NCBI RefSeq assembly: GCF_003014675.1
Contig: NZ_PYAU01000001.1
Location: forward strand, 3,410,001 to 3,474,000
DNA: 64,000 bases
Direction: 5' to 3'
DNA from: Labedella gwakjiensis
GTDB lineage: Bacteria; Actinomycetota; Actinomycetes; Actinomycetales; Microbacteriaceae
Below, in pieces: positions 18,026 to 26,213 of the stretch. The first letter of the stretch is position 1. Each line of letters starts with the position of its first letter. Position numbers and translations under genes: made by a program. Under the pieces are notes generated by a model that saw nothing but the letters and a program-made list of their open reading frames with translations, searched no databases and was not told the origin of the DNA.

Positions 18026-19807
18026 TCAGCCGCGTGTGAGGTCGTCGACCGAGCGGAGCAGTCCGACGCGACCGTCGTCCGCTCGGATGACGAGTCCGCC
18101 GTGGTGCTCGCCGACGGCGAGGGCCCAAGCCGTCGGGCCGACCTCGAAGAGGGGCGATCCGTCCGACATGTCGACGACCTGACGGTTCTCGGGGGCGAGG
18201 ACCCAGTACGGGGCGAAGACCGCCGGAGCGGGCGGCTCCTCCGCCGGTGCGGCCTCGACCGCGGGCTCGGACGCAGCGAACTGCACGGCGGGCTCGCCCT
18301 CGACTCGTTCTGATGTGGATGGTTCGACGCCGGTCGTCTGCTCCCGGAGGATCGTCGACTCGTCGATCGGCTCGTACGCCGTCGTGGGCGTCGGCGTGGA
18401 GGCGAGCGATGCGGACGGGGACGGGTCTGCGGAACCACCGGACGCGAGATCGGGGGTGTCTGCGTCGAACACCGCCCGGGGGTCCGGCTGGCCGGCGGCA
18501 GGCTCGGCGACGACGGCGTCCTGAGCGCGCGCGTCGGTCTGATGAGTCGTCGCCGGGGCTCCGGACTCCTGCTCGTACGCTGCCGGGGTTCCCGGCCACG
18601 GCTCGGAGGTCTCCTGCGGCCAGCCGCCGGTCGCTGTCTCCGCGTAGCCCCCTGCCGTCGATGCGGTCGGGGCAGGCCACGAACCCGACTGCTGGTTCTG
18701 CGCTCCGTCCCAGGGCTGCTGCGCCTGCGGCTCGGGCTTGGGCCGCTGCGGCACGGCCTTCGGGTCGCGAGCCAGCGGATGCGCCTCCGATTCGGAGCGT
18801 CCCTGGAAGTCGGCGGAGAACGGCGGGATGCGGTTGCCGAAGGTCGTGACGGCGATGGCGGCGAGCGACACGACGAGACCGAGGATCGGGCCGGCTCCCG
18901 GTGTGAAGCCGTTGACCGAGCCCCCGAGCCAACCCACGAGTCCGAGGATGAGGAAGATCGCGCCGAGGTGGAACCCGGCGCTGGTGATCGCCGCTGCAGA
19001 GGCGAATTGATCGACCGAGAGGGAGCCGACCCGCCAGCGGACGGACGGCACGGTGCGCCGGAGCACGACGAGAGCAGCTGCGGCGACGAACAGGAGCGCG
19101 CCGGGGATCACGAGCCACGGTGCAGGGCCCCAGAGGTTGGAGTAGCCGACGTACGACGCGTACTCTCCTCCGACGAGCGGGAGGAACGACGCGATGAGGA
19201 GGAGGACCCCGAGGCCGGCGACGATGGTCTCGCGGAGGCTGAACGGTCCGACACCGTAGGGCTCGCCGTTCTCGTCCGTCCGCGGTCTCCGCTGCTTCGG
19301 CTGCGCGGCGGCATCCGGGTAGCCGGACGGCGCCACGGGCTGCCCGTAGGGAGCGTGCTGGCCCGTCTCGTTCGGATGGGAGGACGACGAGGGGCCGAAC
19401 GGCTGCTGACCGTACTGACCCTGCTGCCCGTTCTGGCCCTGCTGCCCGTACTGGCCCTGCTGGCCGTACTGACCTGGCTGGCCGTACTGACCTGGCTGGC
19501 CGTACTGACCTGGCTGGCCGAACTGATCGGTGTAGCCGGCCGGTGCCGTCGCGGAGTCCGGGTAGGCGTACTCACCCGGCTGCCCGTAATGTCCCTCGGC
19601 CGAATGCTGGGACGGACCGGCGTACTCACCCGGTTGGCCGTACTGACCTTCCGGAGCGGCACCGGTGTTGTGCGTGTACTGGCCCGGCTGGCCGCTGGGC
19701 TGTTGTCCACCGGACTGGTTTCCGCCCTCCACGTCTCCCCCGCTCGGAGCGCCCTGGCGACCGTTCGGGTCCTGCCATTCCGGTGTGTTCTGGTTGTGAT
19801 CGGTCAT
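18026..19807 (-). CDS. Membrane protein with N-terminal Gly/Gln/Pro/Tyr repeats
   Basis: 593 residues from ATG 19807, which has GAGGG at 6-nt spacing; the ATG two codons upstream abuts that Shine-Dalgarno. The N-terminal ~185 residues are low-complexity, with about seven tandem hexapeptides of the GQPGQY/GQQGQY type (about 96-138). Four predicted membrane helices follow (about 193-212, 229-249, 270-295, 304-324), then a long Pro/Ala/Thr/Glu-rich segment and a globular-looking C terminus from YWVLAPENRQVVDM. No family is recognised. Such disordered repeat tails in actinobacterial membrane proteins are often linked to the cell envelope or division, but nothing here shows that. Confidence 0.8.
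   Translation of the reverse strand: MTDHNQNTPEWQDPNGRQGAPSGGDVEGGNQSGGQQPSGQPGQYTHNTGAAPEGQYGQPGEYAGPSQHSAEGHYGQPGEYAYPDSATAPAGYTDQFGQPGQYGQPGQYGQPGQYGQQGQYGQQGQNGQQGQYGQQPFGPSSSSHPNETGQHAPYGQPVAPSGYPDAAAQPKQRRPRTDENGEPYGVGPFSLRETIVAGLGVLLLIASFLPLVGGEYASYVGYSNLWGPAPWLVIPGALLFVAAAALVVLRRTVPSVRWRVGSLSVDQFASAAAITSAGFHLGAIFLILGLVGWLGGSVNGFTPGAGPILGLVVSLAAIAVTTFGNRIPPFSADFQGRSESEAHPLARDPKAVPQRPKPEPQAQQPWDGAQNQQSGSWPAPTASTAGGYAETATGGWPQETSEPWPGTPAAYEQESGAPATTHQTDARAQDAVVAEPAAGQPDPRAVFDADTPDLASGGSADPSPSASLASTPTPTTAYEPIDESTILREQTTGVEPSTSERVEGEPAVQFAASEPAVEAAPAEEPPAPAVFAPYWVLAPENRQVVDMSDGSPLFEVGPTAWALAVGEHHGGLVIRADDGRVGLLRSVDDLTRG
19394..19522 (-). repeat. 18-bp tandem repeats encoding GQPGQY units
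   Basis: On the plus strand the unit CCGTACTGACCTGGCTGG recurs nearly perfectly three times (about 19470-19520), with four or five more diverged copies toward 19394. All copies are 18 bp long and in frame. The number of copies is a likely source of length variation between strains. Confidence 0.85.
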
Positions 19808-20213
19808 CGTCATCCCTCACTCGAGCTCGCGCACGGTTCCGATGGTCTTCGTCTCCGCGACCCCCGATTCGTCGAATCGGTCGTCGGCTGGTCTTCACCC
19901 TAACCGGCGGCGCCGACAGCGCGACGAGACGGTCGTTGTCCTCACGCTACAAGCTCCACGTCGGCGAGACAGGGGGTGGCGTTCGGCGCTGCCTGTTGCC
20001 GTAACCGATGAGGGGGACGCCCTACGTGCTCCACCCGAGTGGAACAGCTGGGCCGGACGGGAGGAACCATCCACTGCCTCACCCTGTCGGTGACCCGCGC
20101 GACCCGTCGCGCCCCTCGGCCGCGTCCTCAGGGGGCGACCGGACATCGGCGGCGAAGCGGCCACCGGGATGGTGTTCGTCGTGTCACGGACGCGCAGCCG
20201 GACGACGGACGAG
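19808..20213. other. Gene-poor stretch upstream of the membrane protein gene
   Basis: About 400 nt between the membrane protein start and the tRNA gene. Frames here overlap on both strands without a recognisable protein or Shine-Dalgarno. It should contain the promoters of the flanking minus-strand transcripts; I see no clear -35/-10 pair or conserved motif. Confidence 0.6.
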
Positions 20214-20287
20214 TGGGGCGTGTGGGGCTTGAACCCACGACCGACGGATTATGAGTCCGCTGCTCTGACCGACTGAGCTAACGCCCC
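20214..20287 (-). tRNA. tRNA with anticodon CAU (tRNA-Ile2 or elongator tRNA-Met)
   Basis: 74-nt cloverleaf: acceptor GGGGCGT/ACGCCCC, D arm GCTC...GAGC, anticodon stem GCGGA/TCCGT around CTCATAA, T arm GTGGG TTCAAGC CCCAC, discriminator A. The CCA end is not encoded. The G1-C pair and lack of initiator features exclude tRNA-fMet. The TTAGCTCAG start and GGACTCATAATCC loop region resemble lysidine-modified tRNA-Ile2, but elongator Met cannot be excluded from sequence alone. Confidence 0.93.
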
Positions 20288-20293
20288 GGGACC

Positions 20294-21550
20294 TCACGCC
20301 TCGCCGCGGGCCTGCTCCGGTTGGTGGTCCGCTGCTGCGTCCGGCACCGTCTCCCCACGATACAGACTCTCGAACGTCGACAGCGTCCGATTGATGTCGT
20401 GGGCCTGGATGAGGCGGAGGGACTCGTTCTTGAGGGCTTCGAGCCGCTCGGGCTCCGCTTCGAGGACGTCGGTGAGGCGGGCGGCGAGCTCATCGACGTC
20501 GCCCGGCGCGAAGAGGAACCCGTTCTCGCCGTCGTGAACGAGGTGCGGAAGCGCCATGGCGTCGGCGGCCACCACGGGAAGACCAGAAGCCATCGCCTCC
20601 ATGGTGGCGATGGACTGCAGCTCGGCGATCGAGGGCATCGCGAAGACCGTTGCTCTCGTGTAGCTCGCGCGCAGCTCCTCCTCGGTGACGTATCCGGCGA
20701 AGGTGACCCGATCGGCGAGCCCGAGCTGCTCGGCGAGGACCTCGAGATTGCGCTTCTGGTCGCCGCCGCCCACGATGGTGAGCTTGGCGTCGAGGTGCTG
20801 AGGCAGTCGGCCGAGGGCACGGATGAGGACGTCGATGTGCTTCTCGCCCGTCACACGGCCCACGAAGAGGATCCTGTTCTCGGTGCGCGGCGCGAAGCTC
20901 GGCGTGTACATGTCGGCGTCGATACCGCAGGAGATCGGGATGACGCCCGTGAGGCCGGTGTTCTTCTCGAGGAAGTCGGCGGCTCGACGCGTGGGTGTCG
21001 TGATCGACTCCGCGAGACCGAGGATGTCGCGGGTCTGGCCCCAGGCCCAGCGGAGGAGGGCACCCCGCGTCCACTTCGGGACGACGGTGAACTCCATCAT
21101 GTTCTCGGGCATGAGGTGGTTCGTCGCGACCACGCGAATGCCGCGCTTGGCCGCCTGGATGCTCAGACCGCGCCCCACGATGAGGTGCGAGTTGGAGTGC
21201 ACGACATCGGGTCGGACCTCGTCGAGGATCTTCGCGGCATTGTGCTGGATGACGACGGGGAGCGCGAAGCGGAGCCAGTCGTGCGGAAGCCACCGCACGC
21301 TGAAGAGCCGGTGGACCGTCATGACCGCGCCGTCGTGGGTCTCCTGGAACGTGCCGTGCTTGCGGGACGCGGCCGGCGCGACGATGTGCACTGTGTGACC
21401 ACGCCGGACGAGGCCGGCCGCGAGGCGCTCGACGAAGCGTGCGGCTCCGTTGACGTTCGGCGGGAAGGTGTCGGCACCGATCAGGATCGTGAGCGGCTTC
21501 TCGGGCTGTTCGCGATCGTGAGACGGGGTCGTGCTCGATGAGTCGGACAA
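20294..21550 (-). CDS. GT4 family glycosyltransferase
   Basis: 418-residue retaining GT-B glycosyltransferase. The N-terminal acceptor domain opens with ILIGADTFPPNVNGAARFVERLAAGLVRRGH, including the Gly-rich NGA loop. The C-terminal donor domain carries LFVGRVTGEKHIDVLIRAL and the GT4 EX7E signature in SIAELQSIATMEAMASGLPVV. Closest in pattern to actinobacterial mannosyl/glucosyl transferases of the PimB/MgtA type, which act on membrane lipids at the inner leaflet; the actual donor and acceptor are inferred only. It begins 6 nt upstream of the tRNA on the same strand. Confidence 0.87.
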   Translation of the reverse strand: MSDSSSTTPSHDREQPEKPLTILIGADTFPPNVNGAARFVERLAAGLVRRGHTVHIVAPAASRKHGTFQETHDGAVMTVHRLFSVRWLPHDWLRFALPVVIQHNAAKILDEVRPDVVHSNSHLIVGRGLSIQAAKRGIRVVATNHLMPENMMEFTVVPKWTRGALLRWAWGQTRDILGLAESITTPTRRAADFLEKNTGLTGVIPISCGIDADMYTPSFAPRTENRILFVGRVTGEKHIDVLIRALGRLPQHLDAKLTIVGGGDQKRNLEVLAEQLGLADRVTFAGYVTEEELRASYTRATVFAMPSIAELQSIATMEAMASGLPVVAADAMALPHLVHDGENGFLFAPGDVDELAARLTDVLEAEPERLEALKNESLRLIQAHDINRTLSTFESLYRGETVPDAAADHQPEQARGEA

Positions 21551-21699
21551 AGTGGGATGATCCTCCGGTATCGGCCGGCACGCCGTTCGCTGGCCCTCTG
21601 GCGGTGTCTGGCGGTGCCGGTCTGCGGTCGTCCCAGTGTAGCCGCCGCGAACGGATCAGCCGTGGTCTCGATCGGCCCGGCGTGCCGGGACGATCGGGC

Positions 21700-22629
21700 T
21701 CAGACCTGGAGCTGGGGGTGATGGCGCGCGAGCTGCAGCACGCCCCAGACGGCGAGGGCTCCGGCGATGACGAAGCCGATGACCGCCCAGAGCGGAGCAC
21801 CGGCGGCCTCACCGAGGACCACGATGCCGATCCCGATCGCGACCATCGGGTCGATCACCGTCAGGCCGGCGATGACGAGGTCCGGGGGCCCTGAGGAGTA
21901 GGCGTTCTGCACGAAGTAGGCGCCGAGCGCAGCGCCCGCGAGGAGCGCGACGCCGCAGAGGATCGTGAGCCACTCGACGTTGCCGTTCTGGACACGATTG
22001 ATGATGACTTTTGCGAGAGTCGCCACGAAACCGTAGATGAATCCCGCCGCGACGATGTAGAAGACGGCTCGGGTGCGGCGACGCTGGAGGAGGAAAGCCG
22101 CGCCGAAGACGGCGAGGACGACGGCGAGGAGCCCGAGGATGACGACGAGGTTGTCGTCGGTGACCTCCTTCTCTCCTGCCACCAGGGCCGCGATCGTGAC
22201 GAAGAGTCCGACACCGCCGACGCACGCGACGATCGCTCTGACGGATGCTGTGTTCAGGCGCACCCCGTGCGTCTTCGAATTGATGATCGCGGTGAGGACG
22301 AGGGCGATCGCGCCGAGAGGCTGGACGATGATGAGCGGCGAGAACGCGAGAGCGCCCAGCTGGAAGACGACAGCGAGACCGAGCATGAGAGTGCCGAGGA
22401 CCCAGGACGGCCGGGTGAGCAGTGCGGAGAGCTGAGCGAGATTGAGGCCGGACGAGGTCGTGCCGCCGCTCTGCGCCTCCACCTTCGTGACACCCCGGTG
22501 CTGCAACTGCGCCCCGACCGAGAGGAAGACCGCTCCGATGATGGCGAGCGGGATGCCCGCGAGCTGCATCGGGTCCCTGACGAACTCGTCGGTGATGTCG
22601 GTGAGGTCGTCGAGTGGGGCGAGAAACAC
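21700..22629 (-). CDS. DMT-superfamily membrane transporter
   Basis: 309 residues with about nine to ten hydrophobic helices and a short cytoplasmic loop, in the drug/metabolite transporter layout (two EamA-like halves). The first helix starts QLAGIPLAIIGAVFLSVGAQLQHRG, a pattern also seen in NIPA-type proteins, so a divalent-cation role is possible. Substrate unknown. The start is assigned to GTG 22629; an in-frame ATG 20 codons downstream, just before the first helix, is an alternative because no strong Shine-Dalgarno is seen. Divergent from def with 42 nt between starts. Confidence 0.8.
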   Translation of the reverse strand: MFLAPLDDLTDITDEFVRDPMQLAGIPLAIIGAVFLSVGAQLQHRGVTKVEAQSGGTTSSGLNLAQLSALLTRPSWVLGTLMLGLAVVFQLGALAFSPLIIVQPLGAIALVLTAIINSKTHGVRLNTASVRAIVACVGGVGLFVTIAALVAGEKEVTDDNLVVILGLLAVVLAVFGAAFLLQRRRTRAVFYIVAAGFIYGFVATLAKVIINRVQNGNVEWLTILCGVALLAGAALGAYFVQNAYSSGPPDLVIAGLTVIDPMVAIGIGIVVLGEAAGAPLWAVIGFVIAGALAVWGVLQLARHHPQLQV

Positions 22630-22671
22630 GGTGCGAGCCTACCCTCGGCCTCCGTTCGTTAGGCTCAGCGA

Positions 22672-23238
22672 ATGGCTGTTCTCCCGATTCGCATCTCCGG
22701 CGATCCCGTGCTCCACTCCCCCGCGTCACCCGTCGAGGCCGTCGACGACCGCATCCGAATGCTCGTCGCCGACATGTTCGAGACGATGGACGCCGCACCC
22801 GGTGTCGGACTCGCGGCCCCGCAGGTGGGCGTTCCCCTGCGCATCTTCGTCTACGGCTACGCGGACGAGGAGGGCGCCCCGTGGCGCGGTGTCGTCATCA
22901 ACCCCGAACTGCTCATCTCGCCACCGGAACCGGGCGACCCTGACGAGGACGACGAGTCCGAGGGCTGCCTGTCGTTCCCCGGCGAACGGTTCCCCCTGCG
23001 GCGCAGTGATCGTGCCGTGATCACGGGGACTGACCTCGATGGCGCTGCCGTCCATCTCGATGTGACCGGTTGGCGCGCCCGAATCCTCCAGCACGAGTAC
23101 GACCACCTCGACGGCACGCTCTACGTCGACCGGCTGCAGCACGCCTATCAGCGCACGGCCGACAAGATCGAGCGGAAGCGCGGGTGGGGGAAGCCCGGTT
23201 CGAGCTGGACGCCGGGAGTCGACGACCTCGACGCGTGA
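22672..23238 (+). CDS. def: Peptide deformylase
   Basis: Removes the N-formyl group from nascent proteins. 188 residues with all three metal-site motifs: GVGLAAPQVG (44-53), EGCLSFPG with Cys99, and QHEYDHLDG with His141, Glu142 and His145. The acidic insert PGDPDEDDES before motif 2 and the longer C-terminal tail are common in actinobacterial forms. Not linked to fmt here. A strong terminator follows 20 nt after the stop. Confidence 0.96.
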   Translation: MAVLPIRISGDPVLHSPASPVEAVDDRIRMLVADMFETMDAAPGVGLAAPQVGVPLRIFVYGYADEEGAPWRGVVINPELLISPPEPGDPDEDDESEGCLSFPGERFPLRRSDRAVITGTDLDGAAVHLDVTGWRARILQHEYDHLDGTLYVDRLQHAYQRTADKIERKRGWGKPGSSWTPGVDDLDA

Positions 23239-23258
23239 GCTGATGAGCAGGGGAAGAC

Positions 23259-23297
23259 GAAGAAAGGGCCCGTCATCGTGGTGACGAGCCCTTCTTC
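23259..23297 (+). terminator. Terminator after def
   Basis: Imperfect stem with arms 23259-23275 and 23282-23297, a 6-nt loop and a GC-rich core, directly downstream of def and before the oppositely oriented tRNA-Asn. Confidence 0.7.
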
Positions 23298-23333
23298 ACA
23301 GCCATCGGTCGTCGATCCTGACCTACACCGTTG

Positions 23334-23406
23334 CTCCTCGACTTGGACTCGAACCAAGAACCTATCGGTTAACAGCCGATTGCTCTGCCAATTGAGCTAT
23401 CGAGGA
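23334..23406 (-). tRNA. tRNA-Asn (GUU)
   Basis: 73-nt cloverleaf on the minus strand: acceptor TCCTCGA/TCGAGGA, D arm GCTC...GAGC, anticodon loop CTGTTAA giving GUU, T loop TTCGAGT, discriminator G, CCA not encoded. Matches the usual actinobacterial tRNA-Asn pattern. Confidence 0.95.
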
Positions 23407-23455
23407 TCATCCCTGAGGACTCGACTACTCTAGCAAAACTTCACGGGACGCCAAA

Positions 23456-24325
23456 TCACGTGATCGATCCCCCGATGGTGCGTCCGGGACGGCGGCGGGA
23501 CGGGCCGATGGCGTGCGCCAGAGCGGTGAGATACGGGTGCTCGGCCGACTCGAGCAGACCGTCGACGGTTCCGACCCCGACCACGCTGCCGCTGTGCAGC
23601 GCGAACACGCTGCCGCGGAGGGCGCGGACGAGGTCGATGTCGTGTGTCACGAAGACCGCAGCGAACTCACCGGCCTGCCGGCGGCGATCGACGAGGTCGG
23701 AGACGGCGGAGCGAACGGAGATGTCGATGCCGGCGGTGGGTTCGTCGGCGATGAGGATCTTCGGGTCGAGCGCGAGGGCCCGCGCCAGCGCGACACGCTG
23801 CCGCTGACCTGAGGAGAGTTCGAACGGGTACTTGCCCATGGCGCCGAGGGGCAGCATCAGTTCGTCCATGAGCGTCGCCACCCTCATGTCGAGGGACTTC
23901 CGGTTGTACCGACGGTCGCGCTCGAGGATGGGGGCCGCGACGATCTCGGCCGCTGTGCGCTCGGAATCGAGCGTGTCCGCTGCGTCCTGCCGGAGGAACG
24001 CCACGTCGAAGTCGAAACGCGGGAGGTCCCGGCGACGGAGCCTGCGCACCGATGATCCGTTGACGCGGGCCTCTCCGCCGACGATCTGCGGCACGGTGTT
24101 CTGCCCGGAGGGGCGGAGGTGGTCGGCGGCGAGGACACGCAGGAGGCTCGACTTCCCCGACCCGGACTCCCCCATGATGGCGACGACATCGCCCCAGTCC
24201 ACGGACAGCGAGACACCGTCGACGGCGCGGTGCGCCCCGCTGATGCCGTGGGCGGGGAAGTCAACGCTCACGTCGTCGACGACGATGGCGCGCAGGTCAG
24301 GTGAGGAAGGCGTCACACGTTCCAT
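23456..24325 (-). CDS. ABC transporter ATP-binding protein (peptide/nickel-type)
   Basis: 289-residue ATPase with Walker A GESGSGKS (52-59), signature ELSSGQRQRVALARAL, Walker B ILIADEPTAGID and a switch His in FVTHDID. The closest pattern is the DppD/DppF-type oligopeptide/nickel importers, whose C-terminal extension is also present (EHPYLTALAHAIG). No permease or substrate-binding gene adjoins it, so its partners must be elsewhere or it acts alone in another role. The stop lies 50 nt from the tRNA-Asn and the start 24 nt after dnaG. Confidence 0.85.
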   Translation of the reverse strand: MERVTPSSPDLRAIVVDDVSVDFPAHGISGAHRAVDGVSLSVDWGDVVAIMGESGSGKSSLLRVLAADHLRPSGQNTVPQIVGGEARVNGSSVRRLRRRDLPRFDFDVAFLRQDAADTLDSERTAAEIVAAPILERDRRYNRKSLDMRVATLMDELMLPLGAMGKYPFELSSGQRQRVALARALALDPKILIADEPTAGIDISVRSAVSDLVDRRRQAGEFAAVFVTHDIDLVRALRGSVFALHSGSVVGVGTVDGLLESAEHPYLTALAHAIGPSRRRPGRTIGGSIT

Positions 24326-24349
24326 CCTGCACCCCCTCGCACCCTCACG

Positions 24350-26203
24350 TCACGCCACGCCGCTCTGAAGCCGACGTCGCTCGTCGCCGAGGGCCACGAG
24401 GCGCCGCTGCAGGTCGCGGGAGGCGTCGCGGTCCGTCGGGTCGCTGCGCTGGATCATCCGCCGCAGCTCCGCCTCGCGCTGCAGGAGGTCGCGTTCGACG
24501 AGCGACGTGGTGATGCCGCGGACGTAGCCGGCGAAGCGGTCGCCGTCGCGTTGAGGGATCGGCGCCACCGCGAGCTGCCGGACGAAGGGACGATACGGCT
24601 CCGGGAGGGACTCGGCGACACGCAGGAACCACTCGGGTGTGCCGAAGAGGTCCATGCTCGCGGCCAGTGCGTCGCGGACGAGCGCCAGGGTCGGGTTGTC
24701 GATCCGGGTGTGGATTGCCGACTCCACCAGTTCACGGCCGACGAGGTCGGGGTGCTGAACGATCGCCATGAGGGCATCTCGCTCGAGTCGCGTCGCGGGA
24801 TCCGACGGGAGGTCACGGAGGGACGCCGCGCGTTCGACGACGGGGACGACGCTCACAGGGTCCTGAAGAGTGGGACCGGAGCTGCGGCGGGAGGCTGCGT
24901 TCACAGCCCGTGTGACCTCGTCGAGTTCGACCCCGAGCCGGCCAGCGAGCACGCGCGCGTAGCCGGGGCGGAGTGACGGGTCACGGATGTCCGCCACGAT
25001 TGGGGCGGCCTTGCGCAAGGCGGCGACGCGACCCTCGACGGTGTCGAGATCGAAGTCGGCGAGCACCTGGCGGATGACGAACTCGAACATCGGCTCCTTG
25101 GAATCGATGAGGCCGCGGACCGCCCCGTCGCCGTGGGCGAGGCGGAGGTCGCACGGGTCGAGACCATCGCGTCCGATCGCCACGTAGGTCTGCGCCGAGA
25201 ACCGCTTCTCTTCGCTGAATGCCCGCAGTGCGGCCTTCTGGCCGGCCGCGTCGGGGTCGAAGGTGAAGATCACCTCTCCCCCGCTCGAGTCGTCGCCCAT
25301 GATGCGCCGGAGGACCTTGATGTGATCGACGCCGAACGAGGTGCCGCACGTGGCGACGGCGGTACCGACACCCGCGAGGTGAGCGGCCATGACGTCGGTG
25401 TAACCCTCGACGACGACGACGCGGTGCCCCCGGGAGATCTCGCGCTTCGCGAGGTCGAGCCCGTAGAGGACCTGCGCCTTGTGGTACACCGGCGTCTCCG
25501 GTGTGTTCAGGTACTTCGGGCCCTTGTCGTCGTCGAGCAGTCGCCGTGCACCGAACCCGACGGTCTGCCCCGTCACGTCGCGGATCGGCCAGATGAGACG
25601 ACCGCGGAACCGATCGTACGCACCCCGGTCGCCCTGGGAGACGAGTCCGGAGGCGAGGATCTCCTCGCGTGTGAACCCACGGCCCTGCAGCATCTTCGTG
25701 AGCTGATCCCAGCTCTGCGGGGCGAAGCCGACGCCGAAGCGTGCGGCCGCTGCGGCATCGAAGCCACGCTCCCCGAGGAAGCGCCGTCCCGGATCGGCCG
25801 CCGCCGTGTGCAACTGCTCCTGGAACCACTGCTCTGCCGCGGTGTTGGCGGCGAGCAGTCGTGCCCTGTTGGGTCCGTCCTCGTCCGCACGACCGCCGTC
25901 CTCGTAGTGCAGGGTGAAGCCGATGCGGCCCGCAAGACGCTCGACCGCCTCCGTGAACGTGACGTGATCGATCTTTCGGAGGAAGGAGATGGCGTCGCCC
26001 GATTCGCCGCAGCCGAAGCAGTGGTAGAAGCCGACCTGCGGGCGCACGTGGAAGCTCGGGCTGCGCTCGTCGTGGAAGGGGCACAGCCCCTTCATCGAAC
26101 CGACACCGGCGCTCTTGAGGCTCACGTGGTCTCCCACGATGTCGGCGATGTTCGTGCGCGACTTCACCTCGTCGATGTCGCTCTGTCGAATCCGCCCTGC
26201 CAT
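24350..26203 (-). CDS. dnaG: DNA primase
   Basis: Synthesises RNA primers for replication. 617 residues from ATG 26203 (MAGRIRQSDIDEVKSRTNI). The CHC2 zinc-binding domain has Cys41, His44, Cys62 and Cys65 (CPFHDERSPSF ... HCFGCGESGDAI). The catalytic TOPRIM domain carries VVVVEGYTDVMAAH and FDPDAAGQKAA. The C-terminal DnaB-interacting region (about 450-617) is present. The 15-codon open extension upstream lacks conservation. Lies 10 nt after dgt on the same strand. Confidence 0.96.
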   Translation of the reverse strand: MAGRIRQSDIDEVKSRTNIADIVGDHVSLKSAGVGSMKGLCPFHDERSPSFHVRPQVGFYHCFGCGESGDAISFLRKIDHVTFTEAVERLAGRIGFTLHYEDGGRADEDGPNRARLLAANTAAEQWFQEQLHTAAADPGRRFLGERGFDAAAAARFGVGFAPQSWDQLTKMLQGRGFTREEILASGLVSQGDRGAYDRFRGRLIWPIRDVTGQTVGFGARRLLDDDKGPKYLNTPETPVYHKAQVLYGLDLAKREISRGHRVVVVEGYTDVMAAHLAGVGTAVATCGTSFGVDHIKVLRRIMGDDSSGGEVIFTFDPDAAGQKAALRAFSEEKRFSAQTYVAIGRDGLDPCDLRLAHGDGAVRGLIDSKEPMFEFVIRQVLADFDLDTVEGRVAALRKAAPIVADIRDPSLRPGYARVLAGRLGVELDEVTRAVNAASRRSSGPTLQDPVSVVPVVERAASLRDLPSDPATRLERDALMAIVQHPDLVGRELVESAIHTRIDNPTLALVRDALAASMDLFGTPEWFLRVAESLPEPYRPFVRQLAVAPIPQRDGDRFAGYVRGITTSLVERDLLQREAELRRMIQRSDPTDRDASRDLQRRLVALGDERRRLQSGVA

Positions 26204-26213
26204 GACGTGAATT

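Noticed and set aside
19394-19522. CRISPR-like array
   Set aside because: Uniform 18-bp units with no unique spacers and in frame with a protein; these are coding repeats. No CRISPR array or cas gene is visible in the window.
20214-20287. Initiator tRNA-fMet
   Set aside because: The acceptor begins with a G-C pair rather than the initiator mismatch, and the anticodon stem lacks the three G-C pairs.
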